From positions 26,929,817 through 26,993,816 of the forward strand of contig NC_067130.1 of NCBI RefSeq assembly GCF_021347895.1: a DNA stretch of 64,000 nucleotides, given 5' to 3'. Both the position numbers and the translations under genes were made by a program. Every line of letters starts with the position of its first letter. The stretch's first letter is position 1. This document shows, in pieces, positions 24,101 through 38,250 of this stretch. The notes under the pieces were generated by a model. The model was not told the DNA's origin. It did not search any database and was given only the letters and a program-made list of their open reading frames with translations. Source of the stretch: Acanthochromis polyacanthus (Eukaryota; Chordata; Actinopteri; Pomacentridae).

Positions 24101-25796
24101 CAATGGACTCAGCTAATCGCCAATCGTAGATATGGCTCCAATTGCCCAAAACTAATTAACATTAATAATCTCCTGGTGAGATACACAATGTGTGTATGTT
24201 TTGAGACATTTGGAAATGCCTAAATTAATCTTAAGACTCAACTGAGACTGCGTCAACTTTTGTCAATTGGCGCAATGGCTTCTTTCCTTTCTTTGAATTT
24301 GCAGTAGGAGTCCCCAAAATCAAACAGACTTTGAAGTCCCATTCTACCAAAAGGGTGGCAAATCTGAAAATGCTTAATTGAGTGAGCCAAGCTGAAAAAA
24401 AGACCTGTTTTTTTTTTTTTTTGCTTGTTTTGGTGTGAGAATTTATTAGTGTCCCATGCAAATATTTCAAAAATGGCTTGCCCTTTGTCAGAGAAGTAGG
24501 GTGTGTATAATGTCAGAATATCCATACAATGAGGTTCTGTATGGTTTGCTATTAACAGCAGATTCAGGGAAATACTGCTATCCTCACCCTTGTGGCTGAC
24601 TTTTGTACTGCTGTTTTATCAACATCTCTGATCCACTAAGGGGCTCCTTTCTCTGCATCTTTTTTTGGAACTGGGAAAAAAAAAATCCCACTTTCTGTGT
24701 CCCATTCCCTCCCCTCCCCCTAGTCTCCTCCATTGCTGTCCCTGGTGAGACATGCTGAATGGAGACCCATAATGAGCTTCTGTCTGTTCCAGCTGACACA
24801 GTGAGCTGTCTGAGGCTGTGATGTGTCACTCGTGCAGGGCTCCTCTGCCTTCTTTCCTCCAGACGTCTGTGTGCAGAATAAAGGGAATCCTCGCCACAAA
24901 AAATGCCTTCAGCTGCCACCAGGGGATGGAAGAGGTTCAGACCTCTCTTAGTGAGGTCCTAGACTGGTGTTACACACCCCATCACCCACGTGGAATACTG
25001 TGGTTTTCATTTCTGACCTTTTGTTTGAAAAGCAGGGTTGCTGGGCAAAAAACAAAAGCCTGTTTCACATCATTTCTGCTGCAGCTGTTCCTCACTATGG
25101 GGATCACATTATGAGCTTTCACCCTCGTTGGAACACTCGCAGCAAATAATTTAGTTTGTTGTGTCTCCGTCACTTTCCGAAGCTCTGCTACGCACGGCCG
25201 CAAATTGCCTCGTTCAGACTCTTCAACGTGCGGTCCCGCCAGTGCAGAACGGAGTTTGTTTTTCATTAGGGTAAAGTGAGGCAGTTGGCGAGAGCACATG
25301 TGTCTGGCAGCGGCAGCAGGAACGACAGCCTGACAGCGCCTGCCTCGAAGTGCAACGTCTGCCTCTACATCTGAGGGAGCATACTGATAAACCTGGCCTC
25401 TTTTATCTGAAGTCGCCTGGTGCTTGATACCGACAGATGTTAAAGGGCTGGTGATATTGTAAGGGCTCAAGAAGCGAGGTTGTTTGCGGTAGATTGTTGG
25501 TTTAGAGGCCTCAGCAAATGGGATGAGTAAGCCAAAAAAACACACACATTCTATTAACTTTAAAGCGTTTGTATGCAGACTGTTCAGAGGAGTGTTTTCT
25601 TCTTCAGGCAGAGCACCATTTGAAGTGTCAAAGCTGCCTCAAATTCTCCCCAAAATGATGGTGTGGCAAATCCTGGTGCAGCCCCATGAAGTCAGCTCCA
25701 GATGTGAATAACTGTATGCTGATTGCTGGACAATGCGATGGCACGTTTATGTTTTCTGCCATCACGTTAAACACATTAGTATAATTGGTTTTGGTA
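21156..25796. other. non-coding stretch with a short GT microsatellite
   Basis: No gene is supported. A (GT)n run lies at 21903-21925. The interval 24982-25545 has a 187-codon minus-strand frame that I could not link to any family. The sub-intervals 21400-21560 and 22140-22270 are less AT-rich with several CpGs but have no identifiable product. Confidence 0.5.
21903..21925 (+). repeat. (GT)n microsatellite
   Basis: 23 bp of pure alternating GT. Confidence 0.95.
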
Positions 25797-25888
25797 GCCC
25801 TGTGATAATCTTGTTACCCGTTCGAGCTGTACCCCGCCTCAAGGAAAGACTATGGTTATAACAGATAGAGCTAATTGATGGATGGATT
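25797..25888 (+). repeat. 3' part of a tailed interspersed repeat
   Basis: The segment reads gccctgtgataat, then gctgtaccccgcctc, then tgatggatggatt. These are ordered landmarks of the tailed fish repeat (full copy at 50165-50540) with the middle shortened. Confidence 0.6.
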
Positions 25889-28701
25889 CTTTGGCATCAC
25901 TAAAGAAATGTCATTGCCAGTGTTTTTCTATCAGAACTAGTCCAGGAGTTTAAAGAACATTAGGGTGTAAAAATGTGCTTTAGGGGATGAATGTGCTTCT
26001 TAGATGATCCTGGAAACAAACCTGGATTTATACTCAAGTTCAGGACTAAACCCTGAAGAGTTTTCTTTGACCACACTGGAAAACATTATGAAGTCATGAA
26101 AGATGTTAAGAAGAACTCTTAAGGACATAGGAAAAGACACCCACGTATGAGAATCTGATTGCTCTCAAACGTAATTATACGACAGCAGAACCTGTTAATG
26201 TGGATTTGCCTCAGTGAAACTTCAGTGTTTGGAAGAAGGCCTGCCAATAGCACAGCTTAGATACATCGCCCTCTGTGTTTTTGCAATGTTGTTCCATGCA
26301 GGTTATATAAAGATGCACAACCCTGTGAAAAATGAATATATTGTGGAATCCAATAAAAAGGAGGAAAAAAAGGAATATAGGCTATTAGTCAAATCAAGAA
26401 ATGTTGCTCATCATCCTGCCCACTCGTATTTATTGAGATAAATCACTATTGGTATGCAAAATAGGCATATACTGTACACCCTTCTTCATTTTCAACCATG
26501 ACCAAGTAAAAACATCATCTGGAAATGCTTAAAATAATCACCAATTTAAGGTGAACATAAGTTTTAGTTTGATAACCTTCATTTATTGGACACTTCCCTA
26601 AACCCATGAGCCCATGGTTCATAGCTTGCATGTAGCCTTCATACATTGTGAAAAGTTCAAAACTTTGAGGCATATTAGCCAATTACTAGTCATAGTAACT
26701 GATTTACATTCACGAATGACTAGTTGGTGCTTCGAATGTCGTCACAAAAAGCGGCATTGTCTCGTTTCCATTCGTAAAGGGTGATCCAGTGTGTCCTGAA
26801 GAACCTTAGAAAGGAATCAGTGTTGCACCTGTCTTGGTATTTAGAGAAGTCAACCTGCTCCTATATTGCCTGCCACTTAGATACTTCTGGGTCATTTTGC
26901 TTAGTTGGGAACCTAAAAAGACCATTTGACTGCAATCCAAGTGTTCTATTGTCCACATATGTGTAGCCACGTTATAAAAATAATATCTGCCGAGACACTG
27001 AGAGAAGCATACTGAGCTGTGAATGCTCAGAGATGTTGGGGTGTTTTCTCCTCCAAGGCTTTTCCCTGGTTGAGCTAATCGACCGGGAAGCATGTGGGAT
27101 TTGTACACTGAATTTGCTCTATGGTGTATTATACAGTGTTTATTGATCATATACAGAATGAATGGCATTCTTGGACCCTGGCCAACTCAGAATGTATGGA
27201 GAATGGATTTTTTATGTTTGAATAGCATGCCCTAATGCATTGGAGCATTTACATCTCCTGAGATTCTTCAAGCACGCTGTCTGACATCGCAGTGGTGTCA
27301 ATGCAGTAACAACCGGAGGCATTGCAGTCAACTAACAGTGGAGACGCTGCAAAAGAGCAAAGCTAAACCAAACCCAAAAGGCCAACATTGACTCATAGGG
27401 ATTGAAAAAATAAGACAGATGCTGTGTATCATCAAGTTTTCCTTTTATTCCGTATGGGTTTTTAGCCATATATCTTTATAAATGTGTTTTGACCCTGGGT
27501 GGAGTCTCAGTGGTTGACACGTGTTGATCATCCCCAGGAGATGTGTATCTTTCTGACATGTGCACAAGCATTTTCCCATAATTTTGGTTAAAACACAAAT
27601 GTTATCCCTTGCAAACACAACGTACACCAATCTTTGCTTTTCTTAGCTGGTCCTACCATCTGCAGATTGACAGTCAGGCTGTGGTGAATCCCTTCAGATT
27701 TTTTTTTTTTTTCTTTTCATCTGCCAGACTCAGAAACTCCGGCGAGAAGACACACACATGCTCATATGGAAATATGCACACAGGCATATTGCCGCACACG
27801 CTCGAGTGCGCACAGAGAAGTGAAAACCCCAAAAAAGAAATGCGACCCACATCCTTTTTAGTGAGCTCCCTGCAAGCCGCAGCGAGTGTTTGTATTGCAA
27901 CCACAGAGGCTGTAAGAAGCCTCAGATTCCTGCACTTATCTAACCACACTGTGCTTAACCTGGCAGTGTCTGTCTAAAAACATTCCCTTGATACAGCATC
28001 GCCTCTCCTCTGAGCACTGCTCCGCTGCAAACATGGATCAAATACAGTTTGGCAGATAGACAATGAATCCTTTTCGACAGCAAAAAGGGATTTGGATTTT
28101 GAATCAGGACAGAAACAGCTGCCTATTCTCAAAATCATGCAGTTTAGTCAACTGATTGGCTAATTAGCTAAGGCTGTTCTTAAATAGCTAGAATTAATGT
28201 GAATGTAAGAAGTGTAGGCACGTTTTAAAATGAACAGTTATTTTCTTTTTCAAAAATTGGATATTTACAGAAAGAAACAAATGACGACAAAGTGACTTGA
28301 GCCGTCCTTAATCGCTGCAATATATGCATGTTGACATTTGGTGTCTGGGCTTGTGTATTTTATTTATGTCATGTGGGAGTTGTATGGGTTCTTGTAATCA
28401 CCAATGTCCAAATAAATACTATTCACATAGATCTCACATTTCTCTCAACATGCTAGTGTATCTCAATATCCAAAGTGCCAGAAAAAGCAAACAGAAATGA
28501 ATCAATAAATCATATTTTTGCTCCCAAATGGTTTGTTGGGTTTGGCAGCAATAATTTTGATGGCAATTTAGGAATTGTTACGAAGTGCACATTGGTAGAT
28601 GGAATCCCTGGTAATGAAGCTGCAGTGGTCTGATGACATTATAGCTTGCTTCCAGTCCTTATAACTGATGTGATTCATCAAACTGTCATTCATCAATAAC
28701 T
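25889..28701. other. non-coding stretch
   Basis: No gene or recognised element. It includes a T-rich run near 27700 and AT-rich background. Confidence 0.55.
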
Positions 28702-29125
28702 TTAAAGGGGAGCTTCGTTTTTTTCAACCTGGGGTCTGTTTCCATATGTCATTTCATACATGTGAGTGATGGAGAAATGAATTTTCGACATAGCTCCAGT
28801 ATTTAGCCAGGCAGGCAGCTTAGCAGCTCAGCTAGCAGTCAGCTAGCGAGAAGTATGGGGCAACTTGCCCCCCTGCGTCAAAGTCCGCCCTAACTTGCTT
28901 TTTTTCCCCCACACTGACCGGCTCGGATAGTCTCAACGAGTGTCCCACAACATACGAGAGATGAGAAATGAACGAAAACCTCCACATTACTTGGCGATGG
29001 CTATTTGTTGTGGTCTGTATCCAAATCTCAGGACGCAAGAAAGCAAATCTCGTTCCGAAATCGCGCGATAGGTCGCGCCAACACTGGTGTTTTTGCGCGA
29101 GCTATCGCGCAATTTCGCGAGCTAT
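28702..29125 (+). mobile_element. left part of a CpG-containing MITE-like repeat
   Basis: The segment opens with TTAA followed by AGGGGAGCTTCG and 'tttttcaacctgggg'. I recognise this as the start of a non-coding fish repeat whose TTAA flank suggests a Kolobok/piggyBac-type family. It ends in a striking CpG-rich hairpin (29058-29115). A matching right terminus was not found after the hairpin, so the copy is probably truncated. No coding potential. Confidence 0.5.
29058..29115. repeat. CpG-rich hairpin with 21-bp arms
   Basis: The left arm AAATCGCGCGATAGGTCGCGC (29058-29078) and the reverse complement of 29095-29115 agree at 19 of 21 positions. The loop is 16 bp and contains the 12-bp palindrome aacactggtgtt. 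A further cgcgagctat copy follows at 29116-29125. CpG density is far above the surrounding DNA. Confidence 0.9.
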
Positions 29126-29610
29126 GTGGCCTGAATGTGGCCTGCAGCACCTTGAAAAGAGCAACATGAAACAAAGCAGGTACCAAGCAGACAATTTTAA
29201 GATTATTATTAGTATTAGAAAATCCTCCTGTAATTACGTAAACAGTCTCTATATGTGTGGATAATTGAGATTAAGACCATTTGCGATGAGCTGAGTATCC
29301 GTTTATGTAGGAGGATAGAGATCTGAGCACAACTGTGGCAACAACAAAATGCCACGGTACTCCTGAGTGACATCCTGGCACCGGCAGAGACATTAACTAG
29401 CCTCATAAGAGGGAATTATTCACCAGTTCAGAGCTGTACAACGGTGGCCACCTAACTTTCAAGCCTGAACCCTGTCCCTCTGCACTCCCCCCTCCGTTTC
29501 TCATCAGCATGAATTATTCTTTTTTTTGGTGTCTGTTCACATTGGCTGACAAGCGCAGTTTGGTTGGCGTAGCCTGGAGCTGCAACCACATCACACATCG
29601 AGCACACACA

Positions 29611-29744
<134 letters not shown>

Positions 29745-30156
29745 ACGGGCTGTTAACAGTGTTTTCAGAGTCAGGGAATGTGAAAATATGCAGCGAGAAG
29801 TGGGGGGTAAGACTGGAGAGAACAAGGCTGGGGGCTGAGGCGGGGAGAGGGGAGGTTTGGAAGTGCCACGCCAACACTGGCTGATGCGTCTGGCCATCCC
29901 GAAAGGTTAACAGGCACCAATGTCCCCTCTGTCCGATGTGACATGACACTCTCCCGTCACCCAGTCTGATGTGTCGTTTTCTTTCATGGTCCATGAACTC
30001 TGGGCGGGGCGGGGGGAATCTTTCACTTTCTGTTGTGTAGGACATCATAAAGAGTGGCAGCACAAAGAGGACCCAATTAATTATTTTCTGTATTTTTGCC
30101 TCCTTTTGATCTGTCACAGACAGACACATGGATGCATGACAGAACGCACAAACTGT

Positions 30157-30158
<2 letters not shown>

Positions 30159-30223
<65 letters not shown>
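30159..30223 (+). repeat. (CA)32 microsatellite
   Basis: 65 bp of pure CA, about 420 bp right of the (TC)62 array. Confidence 0.99.
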
Positions 30224-30224
<1 letters not shown>

Positions 30225-33200
30225 CTTTATGCATTTGGTCACCCCCACCCACACACTCTCTCATGCCACAGCAATGCATTGTCTTCCCTTCAGAGGGGGA
30301 CATTAATAAGAAATGAGTCCCTTTTGAAGTCTGCCTGTTGGCTGTCAGATGTGAACTGACATAATGTTCCCCAAGAATAACCTCCTCCCACCTTTTAGCA
30401 CACACTCCCACACATTCAGCCTCCCTCTGTGCATGTAGAGGCGATTCTGTACCTAAAGGTAGCTTCTTAACGTGTAATCCAAATGGCCTTTATCCAGTTC
30501 CAGAGAACACGCTGCACCCCCACACTGCTGTAATTCCCTTTATTTCCATGCACGTTGGCTGTAATGAGAGGTAGTAACACTTCTTTCTTTTTTTTCCCCC
30601 TCCATACACCCACTTCTCCATTCACTTTGAACTGCAGGATGCATTTATGTATGTTGTGTTGGTGGGCTAATGAAAGAAAAAAGAAAACTAGATGTAAGCA
30701 AATTGCATTTTTATTAACTGTATCAATTTTAATAGCGGGTATTGGATGCCATTTTCATTCATCCTTTTGTTTTGCTGTCATTTTAGCTCCAGTTTGGCTT
30801 TTTAAACAAAGAAAAAAAACAGTGGAACCACCCCCTCCTCTGTTTCTACATGTAGTTCTATTTCACATTATGTATGTTTAGACATATTTTTCCCATTGCA
30901 CACCAACTTGTTATTGATGTACAGCTTGTGTACGCAGCTCAGTGTGTCAATTCAGCGCCTCCGGTAAAGTGGAGCATCCCGTGCCCTCTTCATCACCCTG
31001 AACAACCCCCCCCTCCTCCCCGCTTGCTTCACATGCACCCATCGCAGATCTGAATCTCAGTAGCATGCTCCAAATACCCCCTGGTGTGATACAGTAGTTG
31101 CTGCCTCCCACTCCTTCCCCCCCACCCCCACCCCCTCCCCCTCCTGGTTGCCATGCCACCACAGTGTGATTAGAGGTTGAGAGTTTCCTGTCAGGTCACA
31201 AATGCAGTTATTGCTTCGCTGACATACTGCAAAACCAGCATCGATGTGACAAACCTTTGATGCAAAGGGTACACAAGGGTGTCATCATTTTCACTTTATT
31301 CAGTTATGCAAATTGAATGTATCGCTCTATCATTTTGAAATTTGATTAAAAATATTTGTCAAATAATCTAAATTTGAAGTGTACGCACTGAGTCATTCCA
31401 TCTTAAATCGCATTTTTGCAGCAGTTTCTTGTATTTTCTTGTTTTTGCCTGGTTTATGTATATATATATATATTTTTTTTTAGATTGTACACTATGTATA
31501 CATATTAAGGTGTTTGGGAAATTTCAGCTTGATATATCAGATGTTTTTTTGTTGTTTTTGTAACTGCGACTTACTTTCTGCCTGTTGTTTTGTGTGCATT
31601 GAAATTTAGAGCTAAGTAATTTGTATGGAACACGATCTAAGGACATATTAAAGGTAGAAGCCTGATATTTTCACAATTATGTCTCGTAATATCTTTGATT
31701 CAGAATCCACAGTAGATCAGATAATCTCCAATAACAGGTGACTTGAACTCTTGGCTTTTTTTTAAAGTACTTGATAAATAAGTCTAAAATTTTACAGATG
31801 CCTTGTTAAATATCCTTAGTTTATGATAAATAAATATAGAAAGCAAATCAGAGACGGTTGAGCAGAAGGCCACTGATGGTTTGAGATGGAACCATGATTA
31901 AAGTTTAGTATTTAATACATTTGAAAGATTTATGGCTCATTTTTCACTATTTTTCTCCCTCAGTCTCACTGGAGGACATTATTTAAAGTACATCAAGGAA
32001 ATTAGTGTGCTTTTGCAGAAGCAAACTCTGATTATAGGTGCGTATGAGAAATAAAATCTGTTTATTTTTCATTAGTTACAGCAAATCAAGTCTATCAGGA
32101 TAAACAATCTTTATTAAATATTGTAATTATCATGGTAACGTTACTTCTGGACTTTGCTGCAAACATAAAAACTACAATTTTAAAGTATTCTAGTCACTTT
32201 GATTTTACAAACAAAAGCTACTCCATAATATTGTATTTACTTATTTTTAACAGCAAAATAAATACATGTACACAGTAAGAAGTGCATGATAAGAAGCTAG
32301 AGGATTCAGAGACTTGTCTCTCAGACATTCATACTGTTTCCATAGTGTGTCACACCACTCCATCAATCTGATAGATGAAGTCGAACTTGACATCTCACGC
32401 TCTTCCCCTCATACCTCCGGCTCATTTCACACTTTTCAACTTTCTCGCCTCTCTGCCAGGCGTGCTGCACTGGGAGGAAGGAAATGCCTCTTCGACTCCG
32501 TTCTACAGCTCCCAGATTCACGTTCCGCCGCCGCTACCACCTGCATCGCTGTGCACCGCGGAAAACCTGCAAATTATCAGTGTGTGCACACAGACGTCAT
32601 TTAGTTGACTTGCTTGGCTGAATTGGCTTTTGTTGCACTGCAGATTCTGTGACGCGAGTCCTTATGTATCCTTGCAACACCCATGTAGAAGCGAACAAAC
32701 ACGCAACATGTGAACATGCCCATCTGTCGGCGCAGATGGGCTATACGGGGGACACAACCCACACACCCAACACAAATGCTGTTAATATATTCCTTTGTGC
32801 CTTTGCTAAACTTAACTGTTATCAGGACGTACTTGAACATTTAGCCTAATCTTAGCAGAACACAGATTAGTTCCTTGCAGTGGGTACTTTTGTTTTTGTG
32901 CCATATGTAACAAATTGATCTTTAGCCTTCTGAGCCTTTTTGTTCCAATCTCATTTTTACTCACTGTGGGCTAATCTTTTACTTTAATAGGAAGTTCTGC
33001 ACCTCTATCGAAACAGCATGGCCATGACTAGAAATAGAGAGAACTCAGACATTTGCCTTGTGCAGCAAAACAGTCATAATGCCATACATCCTAAAAATAG
33101 CCAAAACAAAAGTTGAATTTCTTTTTTCTTTTTTCTTTTTTTTTTTCCAAATTAAAATAACTTTGAATTAACATGGACAACATCTTTCAAGTTGGTTTTC

Positions 33201-34876
33201 CGATCACTGGTAAAAAAAAATAAAAAATAAAAAATATAACTTATATATCCCATTTGTTGCTTCCTATCTGTTCTATGTCAGCACAGCACAGTGTTCAGCC
33301 CAGTTCAGCTGAATTTTTGCCATCTGACTGTTGATCAGGGTTGAGTCTTTAAAGGATTGTCATTTATGCTGTGAAGTGGAAATTTTTTTTTTAAATTATT
33401 TTTATAGAGTCTATTTACTGCAAATAGTGTATTTTTTGCCATTTTTAAAGGAGATGTGTGGAATTAAATGATTTTGATAAAGCATTACCATTTTAAGCTT
33501 TTATTTTTATTTTTTTAACAGACTGGCACATTTCAGATGGAGGACCGTTAGAAAAGTAGAAAATCAGATGCTTCTTGTGGTTTCACAGCTTCTTGCTCTG
33601 ATAAATGGTGTAATTCTGAGATTTTTGTTAAAAGACAACATTATTTTCAAACCAACTTTTTGGGCTCAGGGAGTTAAATGAGTGTGCTAAGAGTAAACAT
33701 GGTGAGGAGACGTTTTATCCCCAAACCAAGGACTGGTTTAAATTCAGAAATCTGCTTTGATGTGACAAATGAATACAGCTGTTCTTGGACAATGCAAATA
33801 GTGCGAATTTATAGGAGGAATTAAACTCATATTAGCAACTAAGATTTCTGTGAAAAAGTATTTAAAGAAATGCTTGAACCAAATTTCACCAATTTTTCTT
33901 TAAGTCATTAAAATGAACACATCAGTTTAGATGATTTATATTCGATTTTGTGTTCCACATTGCCAAATGCCATCTATAACGTGCACATAGAACGCTCTGT
34001 TGTCTGTTCAGTTTGTGTTTTCTAAGGTTTAAATGACTCCCGGGGAGATCGGTCATTCCTCACACGTTGACCGTCCATGTTGATCCTGTTACCTTCAGCG
34101 TGTACACAGATGTATTCACGTGTTAGGAATTCCAGCACAACTGACCCCACAGACAATAAAGTTGCATGTACCCTCTGTGGTTGGTGTCTGTGGCCTGTGG
34201 AGACGTTTATATGTGAGAAGCAGCCATGAGAAAGACGCATTGTCAGAGCACTGGGATCGCATGAATAATGTAAAGGTGAGGTAAGGAAGATTATTTGTGT
34301 GCATATTAGAAGATGTCTAAAGCCTTTAGCTGCTTTAGGGCAGCTTTCATATTCAGTCTGTGTTTTTCATTACATCCGCTGTGGTTTCCCTGCACACAGC
34401 GGGTCTTATTCATGAAATGTCATAAAGAAGCATAAAATTCAGACTAAACGGTAGTAGATTCAGACATGTTTGTGCGACTGTCTCCTAAAATTTATTGTGT
34501 TTACGCCCTTTTTTGACACAACAACCATGCTATCATCTGATCAAGTTTTTCTAAATGACATTTCAGCCATATTTATTCTTTAATCCGAATCATTGGAGAT
34601 GATTAGTGGCTGAAACACTGCACATTCAGGCTTCCGTTCTACTTCCTTCCCCTCCTGCTGATTGCATTCCTTAGGTTGGCCTCATTGTCTTTTTTGGCTA
34701 CATTTGTCACAAACTTTAAACTTGTGCCACATTCCAGTGTGCTCATGACCTGATATTCCATTCCTCGGCTTTTTGTGAGATTACAATTGACAGTGTGCTT
34801 GGTTAAAAAGTTGTACACAAGTTTTTCCTCAGCAATTATTATTCTTAGTGAAAGTCCAAGCTTTTGTCTTGCTAAC
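30224..34876. other. non-coding stretch
   Basis: No gene or recognised element in about 4.6 kb. Simple sequence includes a short TA run near 31458-31473, T-rich tracts near 33120-33146 and an A-rich tract near 33211-33237. The interval 32380-32590 is less AT-rich but shows no supported exon. Confidence 0.55.
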
Positions 34877-35330
34877 ATGTCTGTATGGTGTTTCTTTTTT
34901 ACATCCTACAAGACATATCATGAGCAAAATAAGCAGTCAAACACCATTCAGACTTCCACAGGTTCATACATGACAAACCTGAGGAACCAATCCCGATTGT
35001 GAGGTTGGACTTTTTGTGTCATTCTTCTGTAAAATCGTCTTCGGAATCAAACATGTATGTGTCTTTTAACTTGCCATTATGTTGCTTAGAGAAGTTTTAC
35101 AGTGTTTGAGCAGAGATGGAAGTGACCTGGTGTGCTCGAGTGGCAGCTAGTGGGGAGGGATGACTGGAAAAAGAAGCAGACGCTTCATCGATCCACACAT
35201 TGCTGAGGAAACAAACGTGCAGAGTTATATATAGGCTGCTTTAAAGTACAAAAGAATTATTTTTATGGAAGTACTTCAAAATATATAGCTTTGACACAAA
35301 CAGAAGAGTTTTTAGGGGTTAAATTAATGA
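34877..35330 (+). repeat. dispersed ~0.48-kb repeat family, copy 2
   Basis: It starts atgtctgtatggtgtttc, then gacatatcatgagcaaaata, then 'ggtgtgctcgagtggcagc' and 'tggaaaaagaagcagacg', and ends with gagtttttaggggttaaat. These match copy 3 (minus, 40653-41131) block by block, and copy 1 (12241-12725) more distantly. The 15 bp upstream also resemble copy 3, so the true start may be slightly further left. Confidence 0.75.
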
Positions 35331-37759
35331 CTAAAATCTTCTACTTTGAAGTAGAATGTCAGGTTTTACATCATGGATGTTCTTAATTTGACATATGACA
35401 TGCTTTTCAGATAACTCTTACAGATGCTAAAGGTGCTATATGTGTTTTAATTTGAAAGTTTGGTCACTACCAACCAGCCACCCCCTTTCCACCTCATGCT
35501 TTACTCCCTGCAGCAGTCCAGGTCACTGCTGCTGTAGTGTTTAATGTCACTTAGCTGCTATTCCAACAAGTCTGTCATCCAGCCTGCATGTATGGAAACA
35601 CAAAACGGGACGGGGCTAACTGGTCAGCAGCAACGGAACCTTCATGTAATACATGCATACAATACCTTTTAAATAACTAAATGACAGTGCTGAAGTAAGG
35701 AAAATCTTGACTGGTTCTGACATTACTAGACATCTTAGAGGTGTAACTTATTTGGTAAAATGAAGAAAGGATTCGGCCCTTTTGACAGTTTTTTTGTTGT
35801 TTTTTTGCAGCTGTGTGCACAACAAATCACGTGATCACATGAGCTTATCCAAATCTCAAGGGCAGAAGTGTCTCTTCGGGTCATGATTCCACCAAAGATT
35901 GGTAATAAACTCTGGAGCAGTTTTATTTGTAATATCAGTTGTGATATAGCATTATTTAATCTGAACTAAGTTCCTGTTAGAGAACTCATGTGCAATTGGG
36001 ACTGAATATGCCATGTTTTGAATGCATACCATTGCATATTTGAGTAATGGGGTTTGAAATTTTGAGTGTTTAAGATTAATTTCCCATTTTGCATATCAAG
36101 TCCTGCCAGGTGAAGGGGGGCAAGCTGTAAAACTATTGGCCTTTCTGCTGAAGTTCCTGCAGCAAAAACCATTTGAAACTACTCCGCTCAAACAAAACAA
36201 ATTTTTCAGTGTTGATATAAAATTGAAGATCTACAGATTGTGCAGGGGAGGGGGGGAACGTAACCTTACAGAGACAACTGCACAACCTCTGCTGCACCTA
36301 TTTGTTCTTCTGATATTGTTTTGACGTTTAGTTGCAGCGGAGGATGGAAGCTGCAGCAGTGGCTCAGATTGCTCCCTGTTGCCTTGTGCTCCTCATCATC
36401 TGTCAGCAGCATTAGGTGTCCCGCCGACAGGGTCTTAATAGTGGCAGAGCGAAGGGGACAGGGCCTCTAATGGAAGCCCTTTGTTCAGTTGTCACCTTCA
36501 CTGCTCCCATGGAAACATCCTGCCGGCCAATCAGACGAGCCGTCTAGGTAGCAGCCACTGATCCTCTGTCACTATGGTACTAAAGGCATCTATCACACTA
36601 AACTAAAGTTTTGGGTTTTTTTCATACCCTGCTGCTCTCTTTTCTTTTGCTCTCTCTGGAGATCTTTTTTGGATAAATATGCTTTTTGTAAGGAGCTCTT
36701 GGGAAACTAAAAAAATGGGATTTGCAGCCTCGCCTTCCCCAGATGTACGCACAACAGTTGCATTGTTGCAATGTCAAGATACACTCTGACAAAGCGAAGG
36801 AATAAAAGCGTCATGCCTTTAAAATTCCGTCATGTTACGGATGCAAGAGTTCCCGGCTTATCTCCTCCCTGAAGTGGTTATGAATACCTCCCACTTGACT
36901 TTCTATTAGTTGAGCAGAAAGGTGGCCCCTTGCACATGCATCTCTCCCACTGGGTAAACACTGCACTGTGTGATAAGAGGTTTTAGAGGAATATTGGCAG
37001 AGTTGAAGGGAAGGAGTGAAGGGGGAAAAAAAGGATCATGTGTATCGTCTGCAGCCAGTTTGAATATAAAGCACCACTGGGTCGCCGTAGGATTCATCTT
37101 CTGGAAGTACTACCAAAGACAGGGGAGCAGGACTCGCACTCCATCGTCCACTTGTGCATGAATAAAGACAGCAATAAGCTCCGCACTCTGGAGAGTCTGA
37201 GCTCCAAGAGTCTGTCGTGTGATTGTGGATCAGTGCCTGCTGCAAGAAAATGCACATTATTAGAATTATTTTGATTTATCTTTATCATTAGAGAAATATC
37301 AATAAAATCCATTCCATATTGTATATATTTTTTTAATGTTTAATGTAGATTATGTTCATTATCATCCCATCCCAAGAGCATGGGGTAGAGAATACTTACA
37401 TGGATGCACATTTACAGTATGTGTGCATGCTCATGGGAGTTTATCCTGATGTGTTTTTGATTAAAAACATGGATATGTACACGTGAATATATATCTTTCT
37501 GCACATTTTTCTGGGTGTCCACATATAGTATGATATATTACTGTGTGTGGGGGGCAATCTGTGCAATTTACAGTAAGTACATTAAACAAATATCAGCAGA
37601 TCAGACCTGCATTCAGTTTTGTTTATTTGAAATATAGAAAAAATACTTCTTGGTAATATTTATTTGACTTTATAGAATAAAATTCCCAAATAGTCATATT
37701 CCTAAATATTTGTATGCTTTTAATACTTCAATAATAATGAAATATTTGGCTTAATGTCA
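35331..37759. other. non-coding stretch
   Basis: No gene or recognised element. The 37038-37274 interval is open in several frames without any domain. Confidence 0.5.
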
Positions 37760-38250
37760 GTCTTGCTTTATTTTTATGGCACTTTTTGTACAGATATAAT
37801 GCAACAGAAAGTGTTTTACAGATTACATGAATTGAAAGGAAATGAGGAAAGGTTATCACATATAACACATGCAAAAAGGAAACACCAGACAAGATAAAAT
37901 CACTCAATAAATAAAATAATTTTTATTTAATTAAATATTCATTATAAAAATTGAGATAGAGGTAGAAATAGGAGCTTGTAAAATCTAAAAAAGCGAGATG
38001 ATAAAAATATAATAAACTGCACATTAAATTGACTAAAATATGTGAATAAACAGAGACGTCAGTTAATAAAAAGAATTCTAAGAAGAGTAATAGATAAATA
38101 AAATCCATCAAATCAGTCAAAAGCTTGACTAAAAATATAAGTCTTGAATTTGCTTTTAAAATATCAAGATCAAAACTCCCATTTAGTGTTTAACTTCCAC
38201 AAAAATAACTGCCTTGTAGTCGAACAAATTAAGAGAAAAAAACATCAAGA
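37760..38250 (+). repeat. degraded A-rich interspersed repeat
   Basis: It begins ttgctttatttttatggcac and runs through A-rich text to 'taagtcttgaatttgctttt' and 'tcaagatcaaaactccc'. The order of these motifs recalls a fish repeat family, the later part of which appears at 54985-55190. Its class is unknown to me. No coding sequence. Confidence 0.4.

Noticed and set aside
32375..32608. Possible exon in a CpG-containing segment
   Set aside because: An acceptor-like ctctctgccag is present, but no good donor follows and the peptide is unrecognisable.
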